Both the position numbers and the translations under genes were made by a program. Under the pieces are notes generated by a model that saw only the letters and a list, made by a program, of their open reading frames with translations, ran no database searches and had not been told where the DNA came from. This document shows, in pieces, positions 1 to 10,480 of a DNA stretch of 64,000 nucleotides. Every line of letters begins with the position of its first letter. Positions within the stretch are counted from its first letter, which is position 1. The stretch is taken from contig JAESIW010000115.1 of the NCBI GenBank assembly GCA_016802295.1, positions 808,527 to 872,526 on the forward strand, given 5' to 3'. This stretch comes from Brachionus rotundiformis (Eukaryota; Rotifera; Eurotatoria; Ploima; Brachionidae).

Positions 1-3000
1 AGGTTTCTAAAAGACAAGACAGACACTCAAAACAAATTTTTTGCCAGAAAACAGATTGAAAAAAAGAATAGAGACGAAGACTTAAGGAAGCAATTAAGAG
101 CCAAAAGAGAGAGTCATGTGGAAAAATATCGAAATTACAGAATTGGTGATTTTCCAGATATTCAAATAAAACATTCGGAATTAATTGCTCCAATGCAAGC
201 TCTGGCTCAAAAAGATTCTCAAATAGCTATGGTTTTGTTCGAGTCAATATTTGTTTCTATTCTATCTGAAATTTCCTATCTAAAAGATGAACAAGACAGC
301 AACAAAATCCTAAAAGAGTTGACCAAGCATTTAAATGAAATGCTAGCAAACTCAGAGTCTTTTAATTCAAATTTTATTGCTTGTATGTTGGAGATATGCA
401 TCAGAAATCCAAAGTTAATAAAGTTAGATCCAACCTTGGTCACTTCAGCTTGTCTTAATAGTTTTAGGCAATCATTGGGTATCATTCTTTTAGAAGAGTA
501 TATAATAAATTATGAAGAAGAGCTAGAAGCGCCCTTGGAAAAAAGAATGAAATTAAATCCCAAAGATTCTGGGGCCAATATTTCCATTTTATGGATAGAG
601 TTAGCTAAATTGTACCGCTCAATGAATGATTATGATAGCATAAAAGGTATATTTTTGGTACAATCAGACTTGGTGTGTGAGTATACCAAAAGAGGCATTG
701 ACTTCGAGGCTGTCAATGACTACTATACAGCCAAAAAAGAATATCAGACAGCTTTGGAGAGCGATTGGGAGGATAAAGTCAGTCAATCAGAGCAGGATTT
801 GTGGCTTGAGTCGTTGCTGAAATGCTGTAACGAGTTGACAGATTGGAAGTCTATGTGTGAATGGTCAATGAATGAAGCAAGTTTAGATCAGTTGTTCAAT
901 GATGCGTATTATGTAGAGAACGTTTTTCCATATGCTTTTAGATCAAAGCTCAAGTTGATTCTACAAGAAGACGAAGAAGAACAAAAAAAACATAAAGATT
1001 TGATAAAATTTATTAATGGTCTTGAAGTAGAGCAAAAGAAATTTTTGGAACAGTCTTTTTGTCAAGAAATGGCTTTAATAAGTATTCACCAAAACGACTT
1101 GAGTGCAGCTAATTACTACGCTCATTTGTCAATTCAAAAATATCTAATGGTAAATACAGATTAAAAATATTCAATTAAAAAAAAAAATTTAATTTAATTT
1201 AATTAGAGAATTTTTTTTTAAGTAATTTATTATAAGCTTTAAAAAATTAAAAATTTAAATCTAAATTAAAGTAATTAATATTCACAAGATAATATTTCAT
1301 TAGAATGAAAGCAGATAAGATCCATTTTGATATAAATTTGCTATAAGATTTTAGGATATTAATACTTGATTGCAAATTTATTATATATCTTGAATTAATT
1401 ATAAACAGATCAATTCAAACTTAGAAAAAAAAAATTAATTTCTTAAATCTTGTGTTCTAGACTTTTCAAAAAATGAAACAAATTTTGTTTCACCCTCTGT
1501 GGAAGTCTGTGCAAAATCTGTGAAAACTAATTTTGATTTATTTTTGATACTTTAAAATATGGTTTAATTTTGTAAACTTCCACAGAGGGTGAAGCAAAAT
1601 TTGTTTCATTTTTAGAACAAGTTTTGGACATTTAGAACACAAGATTTAATTTTTTTTTATTTTTGTATTCGAAGATTGCCAGAAAATTAACTTTTTTAAA
1701 AAGCTAAAAATTGGTCTTCTAAATGCAACATGGTTCAGCATACAAAGTTGTATTTTTACAACTTTCTTGGTTAGCTGCAAATTAGGGAAAAAATTTAATT
1801 CTACTATTTTTAGGCTAAGTGCATTTGTACTGTTCTCTTCCAATTGATACAACTTTTAGTTGTACACCATGTTGCATTTAGAGCACCAGTTTTTAACTTT
1901 TTTTAAAAAATTTATTCAATCAAGTCAAATTTTTGCTAAGCAGCAAGATTTTTTTACCAAACAGTTAACCATATTTAAGATTTGCTCTATTACCTGTGTG
2001 TGTATCTGATAAGATGCAGATGATTTATTCTTTTAAGCTAATAAAATAATTACATTAGTTTATCTATTTATAAGGAATGGTCAAGCACAAACAAAACAAT
2101 CAAACAAAATCAAATAAATAAGCTTCAATCGCTGCAATCAATAGTAGAACTAAATGAATTTTTGAATTTTGTAAATCCCAACCAAGTATTTACGGCCAGC
2201 TTTGCCAAAAAAATAGACAATCTGATTGAAACTTGGTGCGAGTCGATGCCAAACATGCAAACAGATCCGCCTTGCACATGGGATGATGTGGTCACAAATC
2301 GTTCTATCTATTTTGAATTTTTTGAAGAAAAATATCTTAATTTAGTTAAAAATACTGAATCTTCTTTTGCTGGTGATAGCACTGTTAATGATTTTGACGA
2401 AGATTTGGTTAATTTAGGAAAAAAATTAAAGAAAAAAATATCAAAATCAAATTTTTTAATGAAAATTAAATTTGCCCAGGCTGCTCAATATCAAGGAAAC
2501 GCCAAACTAGCACTGAATAAGCTTCAACAAACTCGGTCTATATTAAAATCTAAATATTCTGATTTTTCAGACTTGCAGTTGGTATGGATGCATTGCTATC
2601 TGAACACACATTTATGCAGATGTAAACAAGTAAACAATGCAGAGAAAGGTCTAGAGATGTTCTTTGATTCATTGGTTTTACGCGAAATTTTAAAATATGA
2701 TACTCTTTCAGAAAAGTATAAAATTGGCCAAAAGAGTTATCTTTATGAAGAACACTGTATGTTGCACTCAAAATTTTCAAGACTGTTAATTGACTTTTAT
2801 ATGAGCATCAAGAATCAGAGCGATGGTGATAGCATACAAAACATATTCGAGGAGCCAAAAAATACAAAACAATTAAATGAATATATTCGAAATAATGACA
2901 TAAATGATTTTGATGTAGTAAGTACTTTTTTCAAAGATTTGGATCAAATTTTAAATTAAAATTTGGCCATTGAGTCAAAAGTCAAACTAATCTATTGTTC

Positions 3001-6000
3001 AAAATTTTAGAGTCTACTAAGATGATTAAATCAGCTATTACCTGAATTTTAATCAGCTGATTTTAATAAAGAAGAATCAAATTTTGAAAATCTAAAATTT
3101 TAGTCGCTTTTTGATAAATTTGACAATCAGATTTAAAAATCAAAGAGATTTTTTCCTTTATGTACTTTTTGGTATTTTTTTATAATCTTGGTTTCAAAAA
3201 TCTAACGGGATCCGGGGGTGTCCTGGTTTAGGAATTCAGTTTGGTGCAGATTAGAGAACTATTAGTAAAAATTAAAAAAAAATTGAACTGTTTATCAATT
3301 AAAATCTTAAATAAATACCATAGAGTACTAAAAGTAAAGGGGTCTAGGTATAAAAAAATACCAAAAAGTAAAAAAAGTATTAAATTATTAAAACAATTTC
3401 AATACAAATATAAAAATTAAAATTATTCATTCTAAAAATCGGATCTTTAATGATAAAGAGTGCCGGATTATAAAAATTAATTAAATACATTTATTAAAAA
3501 AACAAAAATTTTATCAAAAATTAATTTAACTAAAATTGTCTTAAATTTCTTTTGTCACTTAATCAGTTAATTTCAATCCACCTATTTTCTTCTTAAATCT
3601 TTGTTCCCTTCTACTATAACAAATTTCACAAAATCAAAAATTTTAAAAGAAGCTTTTTATTTTTATCCAGGAAACCTGATACTTTCCTTTCTAAAAATCG
3701 AATCTATTCAAGGCTCTGTTAAAATTTGGATATTATTTGTATAACCAGAAGATTTTTATAATCTTAAAACAGGTGTATATTGGGTTTAGCCTTTGTGAAA
3801 AAGCTATGACAGTAAGTTCGACTATATTCTGATTAATTCATTTTTAAAATAATGACCAGTAAAGTAATGACCCTTTGCTCTATAAGGAACGAATTAGGAA
3901 AAACTTTAAATTATCATCTCCATAATGACTGGCACAATATTTTATCTGGTCCATTTTTGATATAAATAATTTTTAATATAAATATTTTAAATTCAATAAA
4001 ACAATTATTTTAGACGTTGTCCAAATTGATGAAACATGGTGTCGATAATTTATTAAAAATAGAGAATACATTAAAAGGTAGTTTAGAGCTAGCAACATAT
4101 TGTGACTTTTATTTAAGAATAGTAGAAAATGGTATTTTACTCTTTTTTAAAAATATGTTTAATTATTAAATTAATAATTTATTAAAAAGATAACAATAAC
4201 TTTGAAAATTTAATACAAATAAATAAAATTATTAGTACACAATTTCCACTAACAGTCACAGAACAGCTTTTAAATTCCATTCGGCTTAATTCAGTTGAGG
4301 CAAGAACAAGATTTCCTCGCTTGCTTCAGATAATTGAACTCTACCCAGATAAATGCATAGACAAATTCATCTCATGCAGCCAAGATATTCCAAGTTGGAT
4401 GTTTTTGAGTTGGCTCAGTCAAATGACTGCTTTGTTGGATAAGCCTCAAGCAAAAGCAATTCATAAGATAATCGAAAAAATATCAGTTGATTATCCTCAA
4501 GCTCTTGTATATCCATTTAAAATGAGCACTGAAGGCTTTAAGTTTAGCTGTGAATCAAACGAACAAGGTGACTTTGTCCATAAGATTGGTCGTCATTTGA
4601 GCGCTCAGCTTCCTTTAGTTGAACAGTTAATTATGGCTTTGGAGCATCTGAACACCCCAAAACTTCTATTTAATGATTTAATTCTCGAAATAAACAATAA
4701 TTTGAAAAAAAGTGACATAACAATCAAGTTATTCCAAGACTTGAACAACAATCTAATTGATTTAGAGGAAAAAATGGACTTTTGTGGCCGCTTGTGGACT
4801 GATTTTTCAAATTTTATAAAGCCTTTGTTTATTAAACAATTTGGAAAAGAGTTTTGCTTATTACCACAGCTAAGCGAAATGGATATTAAAAACAAAATTC
4901 AAGACATCTGTAAACAAGTGAATGAACATTGTCAATTGAAGCCAATGACTGGTAACTTGGGCGACTATTCTGCATGGCTGAAGAGTTTTAAGAGAAATAT
5001 AACTAAAGACATCGAAATACCAGGTAATTAATCATTAAATTATTTGAATTATAAAATTTTATATTAGATAGTTAATGAAACTAAGACTTTAGATTAATTT
5101 TTTTTAAAAATTAGAAATTTTTCTTTTTCGGAAATAAATCCTAAATTTATTTTTTTGCAATTAAATTGATAAAAATGAATCATATCAAAATAATAATTCA
5201 AATGAAAACTATTTTTGTTTGATAAAAAAATACAATCAAAATGTTTTCATTATTCTTAACTTTTAAAGCTTAATTAAGATAATTTTTTTTCCTTTTAAAA
5301 AATAATATAATTCAATAAGTAAAATTTTTAAAGTTAATAATCAAAAAAGTTACTGTTGAAAGATTAAATTTAATTTCATAAAATATCAAAAGTAATTTTT
5401 TATAAAATATTTAATACTTCAGGTCAATATAATGGAAATGAAAAACCAATGCCAGAATATCATGTTAAAATAGAGAGCTTTGATGAAAGAGTAAATATTT
5501 TTTTAATTAATATTTAATTATTTTTTTATTTTTATATTTTTAACAGATACTGGAGATGAGTTCTTTACGTCGACCTAAATGCATTACAATACGTGGAGAC
5601 GACCAAAAGGAATATAAATTCTTGGTCAAATGTGGTGAAGATCAACGTCAAGATCAGCGAATTGAAATTTTATTAGACATCATAAACAATTTACTTAAAT
5701 CAGATTCTAAATGCTATCAACGTAACTTGTCAATTAAAACTTATCAAGTAGTTCCGATGACTAGCAAATTGGCCTTGATTGAATGGCTTCCAAACACAAA
5801 GCCTTTAAAACTTATCTTGGAAAACGATTCAGTCAATGAAGCACAAAATAAATACCATGAATTTATTAATAGAGTAAATAAAGATGGTTCAAAAAAGACC
5901 TACAGTGATATTTATGGTATGGTTTACGCAACATATAGCAGGGATTTAATTTGCCGGGAATTCGAAAAAATTCAAAGCTTAATTCCATGGGATCTTTTCA

Positions 6001-6746
6001 GACAATTTTTGCGCACTTTATCCTCAAATTCTGAAGCTTACTTTGTTCTTCGCAATGAGTTCATCAAAAGTTATGCAGTAGCTAGCACCTGTCATTACAT
6101 TCTTGGAATAGGAGACCGTCATTTAAGCAACTGGATGATCGATTTAAAAACTGGTCAAGCGATTGGCATCGACTTTGGCATTGCGTTTGGTCATGCTACA
6201 ATGAATATACCAGTTCCTGAACTTGTTCCAATTCGGCTAACTAGGCAAATTTTAAAACTAATTGCACCATTGGAACAGCGTGGACTTTTTGAGTCCAGCA
6301 TGGTTCATTGTTTAAATGCTTTGAGAGAAAATAATGATCTTTTGGTCTGCATCTTGGATGTTTTTATCAAAGAGCCTTCCATTGACTGGATCGGAAGTGC
6401 AATTAAGATTGCCAAAAAAAATCTCAACGAGGACATGGAAATTACTTTGGGATTACAGTATGCAAAAGATAGGGTTAACAGTGTTAAACAAAAACTTTAT
6501 GGTATTCATCCAAGCATCATAATGAAAAATGATTTGGTCAGTGGTATACACAAAGACTCAAAGTATATAAAGTATTTTGTTGATGTACTGCTTAGAAATC
6601 AACTCAATGATAGAAGCGACTTGGTCACAAAAAGAAAGGAAAATTATCGCCTTACTGTCCAAGAACAAGTTAAATCCATAATTGATCAATCGACTGATCC
6701 CAACATTTTAGGCAGAACTTGGATCGGATGGCAACCATTTTGTTAG
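1..6746 (+). CDS. PRKDC: DNA-dependent protein kinase catalytic subunit, C-terminal part (partial at left edge)
   Basis: PIKK-family kinase that acts with Ku in non-homologous end joining. Exons by splice signal and phase are 1-1149, 2075-2917, 4014-4131, 4190-5023, 5423-5490 and 5547-6746. Together they are open for 1403 codons to a TAG; the 5' part lies outside the window. The first exon matches the DNA-PKcs segment just before and inside the FAT domain (YRNYRIGDFPDIQIKHS). The kinase domain shows the DNA-PKcs signature KCGEDQRQDQR, catalytic loop GIGDRHLSNWM and metal-binding IDFGIAFG. The protein ends in a typical FATC (DPNILGRTWIGW). DNA-PKcs rather than ATM, ATR or mTOR is supported by VVPMTSKLALIEWLPNT and the FATC. 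Kinase residues look intact. The first and third introns (1150-2074, 2918-4013) contain transposon-like inverted repeats. Splice sites are inferred, but phases agree at every junction. Confidence 0.93.
1443..1649. mobile_element. MITE with TTAA target duplication (intron of PRKDC)
   Basis: The ends are perfect inverted repeats (ATCTTGTGTTCTA and its complement), flanked on both sides by TTAA. The arms stay complementary for about 70 bases with small differences (both contain the CACCCTCTGTGGAAG block). TTAA duplications are typical of piggyBac-type elements. No coding capacity. Confidence 0.6.
1690..1910. mobile_element. MITE-like inverted repeat, ATGCAACATGG family
   Basis: Imperfect terminal inverted repeats of about 50 bases. 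The left arm carries CTAAATGCAACATGG at about 1719-1733 and the right arm its complement at about 1868-1882. A related element with the same end motif lies at 46753-46933. Boundaries are approximate and no clear target duplication was seen. Confidence 0.5.
3163..3370. mobile_element. 208-base element with 22-base perfect terminal inverted repeats (intron of PRKDC)
   Basis: The left end begins TACTTTTTGGTATTTTTTTA and the right end is its exact reverse complement. The interior includes a comparatively G-rich stretch (GGGATCCGGGGGTGTCC). It lies in the 1.1 kb intron between two PRKDC exons. Its class is unknown. Confidence 0.5.
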
Positions 6747-6887
6747 ATTTTTTTTAATTAAAATAAACAATTGACCATTCTATATAAATCGAATAAATTT
6801 TTTTTATAAATTAATTATTCTTTTTAAAACAAACTGTGAGGATTAATATCCTTTTTATTTAATATTTTATCTATTTGATCTATTGAA

Positions 6888-9081
6888 ATGCTTAGAATGA
6901 GTGAAAAAGAAGAAAAATCAAATGATTCTACAAAAAATATTTATTTGAACTCGACTAAAGACTTTACTCCTAACAAATATGAAGATTATGGCTATTTTTT
7001 CTATCCACAACGATTTGGAAATGTCATTAAACCTAAATGGTATGAAAAGTTTTTCTCTTATGGTAAATCGCGCGAGATTTTTAACAAAACTCTATGCGAA
7101 CAAAATGTAGAACAGTGCGTAGAAAAGCGTAAGTTTTTAAAAATAAATATTGTTTTTTTTTTAAATACCGTAATGCCTTGCCCCCTAATGCGACACTTAT
7201 TTTCAGAATTCTGGATTTTAATGCTGCATTTAACCCACTTTTTTTTCCAGATACGCTGCGACTAAAAATGCTGCAGTTAATGTCAAAATTTTGGTAAAAA
7301 TGCCGCATTAAATATGTAAAAAATAATAAAAATTTTTTATTATTAATTTTAATTTTTATTATTTTTAATTTTGATTATTTTTACATATTTTTTTCATATT
7401 TAATGCAGCATTTTTAGTCGCAGCGTATCTGGAAAAAAAAGTGGGTTAAATGCAGCATTAAAATCCAGAATTCTGAAAATAAGTGCCGCATTAGGGGGCA
7501 AGGCATTACGGTAATATAATTTATAAATATTATTTTTTTTAAGATCCTGGAGTAAAATTACTTTTGAGTGCGATGAAAAGTATTGGATGGTAATGTATTT
7601 TCCTCATAATTGACATTCATTTAAAGCCAGCTTTAACCAGCCTTTGACTGGTTGGAATGGAGACTTATTCCTTCCTTTCAGCTTAGATTCTGAACCGATA
7701 AATGTTAAATAAGATTGATTTTAGTTTTTTCAATAATTTTAAATGAAAGAGATCCTTGATAAACATAACAAGATTTAAGAAAATTATTGTTTAAAAAAAA
7801 AATAGATCAAAAATTATTCAAAAAAATTTCATTACAAATTAGAAGATATTTTTAAAAGTCGAATGGAGTCTTGAATTCCCTTCGACCAATTTGATTTTTT
7901 TTATACAAGCCTTCAGCAATGCAGGTTCAAGTCTTATAATAATTTTTATATAAAAAAAAATTTAATCGATCAATTTAAATCAAACAATTAGTATCTTTCT
8001 TTTTGAATAACCCATTTATGCTCTAAATATGTTCCAATTTGTCTAAGACAGCCTGCCATTATGCCATTTTACCACAAAATCCACAATCCTTCAATCCAAG
8101 TGTTTTAATTTAAAAAATCTTTTAAAAAAATTAAGATTGACATCCTTTTAGTTTAAGAAAAATATCATTTGATACAATTATTTTTAGATAAACTTATTTT
8201 TACTTTTTTGTAATAAAGCGTGTTTATTAAGTGTCTTTTTTATAATTAATTTTTTAACAATAGATAAGAATAAAAAGTATTTTTCTATTAATATTTTATT
8301 TTTCAAGCGAGGCAAACATTTTGAGGCACTTTTCATGTGAATATTGTGATAAAGCCGTAAAAGGTGGCTTTGATCCTTCAACAAATCAAGTAAAACAAGA
8401 TTTATCTTAAGTTTTTGAATAAAAAATAATCAAGAAAAACTTTTAAGTCAATATTATGTTATAACACCTTAGAAAATCACAGTAAAGACGAAATTGCCGT
8501 AGAACTTATGCGATCTTTACTTCAATCATATGACTATTGTCGAGCTGAATATAACATGTTTGACTTGAGGCACTTGGCATGCACACAGGTTCTAATTTTT
8601 TTTTTATTCATAATAGATAATATTGTGCCACAATCGAGTTAATAAATATGAAGATTGTGCCGAAATATTGTCCCATGAATTGGTACATGCTTTTGATTAT
8701 TGTCGAGCGATGATTGATGTTGAGAACAATTATCATGTAGCATGTACCGAGGTAAACCTAGTGAATTATTGCCAATCTTATTAATATCTATTTTATTAAC
8801 AGATAAGAGCAGCTAATTTGACTGCATGCTCTTTGATGGACGCTTTCAGCAATGACGCAGCGCTGTTTCATATCAAAGATGCTCAAAAAGAATGTGTTCG
8901 CCGTAAAGCTGCGCTCTCGTTACAGATGGTCAGAAATATATCTGAAATTGAAGCTTTTAAAGTGGTTGATCATGTCTTTGAAAAATGCTACAATGACATG
9001 GAACCCTTTGGTAGACGAGTTCCCACTGAAAATGATTCTTTAAGAGCCTATCGAGATCGAAAGCGGTTTGGCTTTGAATAA
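6888..9081 (+). CDS. ATP23: Mitochondrial inner membrane metalloprotease ATP23
   Basis: Metalloprotease of the mitochondrial intermembrane space; in yeast it processes Atp6 and assists F1Fo assembly. The human orthologue is also called XRCC6BP1/KUB3. Exons are 6888-7128, 7544-7589, 8308-8389, 8617-8751 and 8803-9081, giving 260 aa (human 246). Exon 8617-8751 carries the zinc-site motif HELVHAFDYCRA followed by HVACTE, and the last exon continues with IRAANLTACS as in the family. The C-terminal half matches ATP23 (VRNIS, FEKCYNDMEPFGR). The cysteine pair FSCEYC is present. ATG 6888 is the first start; a second in-frame ATG lies at 6897. An extra exon at 8448-8588 is a second version of the protease exon (separate entry). 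The first intron holds a palindromic element. The gene starts about 140 bases after PRKDC, on the same strand. Confidence 0.92.
7166..7513. mobile_element. Long palindromic MITE with TA target duplication (ATP23 intron 1)
   Basis: Nearly perfect inverted repeat: the ends are TACCGTAATGCC and its complement, with arms of over 100 bases matching almost without gaps. The TA at each end fits a Tc1/mariner-type duplication. The arms contain many copies of a short palindrome resembling TAATGCNGCATT. No open reading frame supports a transposase. Confidence 0.7.
8448..8588 (+). other. ATP23: Alternative ATP23 exon encoding a protease-dead domain version
   Basis: A 47-codon open exon preceded by a TTTTAAG acceptor and followed by CAG/GTTCTA. 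It has phase 0 at both ends, like the catalytic exon 8617-8751. Its product aligns with the catalytic exon along its length (ILC start; DYCRA and HLACT conserved), with two extra residues. The HELVH motif is replaced by RSLLQ, so all three zinc/catalytic residues are lost. The gap between this exon and the catalytic one is only 28 bases. Splicing 8389 to 8448 and 8588 to 8803 keeps the frame. The GTTCTA donor is weak, so a decaying duplicate is the main alternative. Confidence 0.65.
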
Positions 9082-10480
9082 AATCAATGAGAATAATATT
9101 TAAATTAAATTCATCTAAAATTAATAAAATATTTAATTATTTGAATTTTTATTCTGTTGAAATGAAATCACAGTTGTCCTCTTATCATGATTTTTAAATG
9201 GGTTGTGTCTTAAACAATAATTGAAAGCAAAAATTTGTTTACCAAATAAGTTGACCTTTCTTTTTAAGAATAAAGCAGATCCTTTCAATAAGTGTTGGGA
9301 TCCGTACACCAGGTCTGTCAACCGGAAAGAATTTTACATACCAGAAATTGTATCTGCAATAGCCGAATAATTTTTAGAAACGGTTCAATGATTAATAAGA
9401 TTGACAGTCAAAAAATTTTTAATTTTGGTAATTGTTGTTGGTAGTTAAATACATGTCATTTTTTATATTTTTTTTAACTTTCAAAAATTCATTTCTTCAC
9501 ATTTTATTTTTTGTATCATTCTTTGGAGTTTATTCATTATCATTCTTTGCTTTATTATTATGAGGATTTTTTATTAGTTTATATTAGTGAAAATTTAAAA
9601 TTTTGTGCCTTTTAAAATTAAAAAAATTAATTAAATAACTTAATCTCAATTTTTTAATATTTTTTTTTTCATTGAGTTAACCGTAATTTTGGCCGCCTTT
9701 TTTGTCTGACCATATTTTTTGACTGTCTAAAAATTTGAATACCAGAAAGGCCGGTTATGTGACCACATATGGATTTTTCATTGTTGACCTAAAGTAGAAC
9801 TTCAAGCAGAAATTTGAAAGGAAATAATAGCGAAAGAGCTTACCGACTTCAGTGGAAAAAATTTAATGCCACTATGCTCATTTTTTTCTCCAGCTATGGA
9901 CACCATGAGCTTTTGGTAAACTCGATAAAATGTCTTTAAATAAAAAATTCTTTACGATTTAATGTTTATTTTCATGTAACTTTTATCTAAGATTATTCTA
10001 ATGATTTCCAGAACTTAGGCGAATTCTTATTTTGTTATTTCACTATAGGTCATTTTGAATATAAAATCATAGATCTTAAACAAGAGTTGAGTAGTTAATT
10101 TTTTTTTAAATAAACTGCTCTAAGTGGTGTAATCAATGAAAGGGTTTTTGATACAATATATATTTTTCACTATGTATGTGATCAACTTGATATCTAACTT
10201 TAACTTTTTGAAGTAAAATAAATGATACATTTTATCTATTTGACTATTTGAAAGATTTTTTTTTCTTTTTAAAAAAAAAGAGTTATTCAAAATTTTGAAT
10301 AAAATTAAAATTAGATAAAATTTTTAAATTCAAAATTTGAAGCAAGTAATTATTACTGTTTAGATAAAATGGTCTTTAAAGTTTTAAACTTGATTGCTTA
10401 AGATAATTTTGGTGTTGTACTTCCGTTTATAAAAAAAAAACTGAACTTGAAATTTTATTAAAAAAATAAATATAAAAAAT
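9082..10480. other. Intergenic, no gene recognised
   Basis: A+T-rich DNA between the convergent ATP23 and xylosyltransferase genes. A GACAGTCAAAAAAT motif near 9405 recurs inverted near 9710, suggesting a decayed transposon. No conserved coding region was found. Confidence 0.4.

Noticed and set aside
118..120. GTG at 118 as a start of the first gene
   Set aside because: The same frame is open to base 1 and matches DNA-PKcs upstream of this point, so the gene continues beyond the window.
8473..8588. Acceptor at 8471-8472 for the extra ATP23 exon
   Set aside because: Starting at 8473 in phase 0 meets a stop after nine codons; the TTTTAAG acceptor ending at 8447 keeps the frame and aligns with the catalytic exon.
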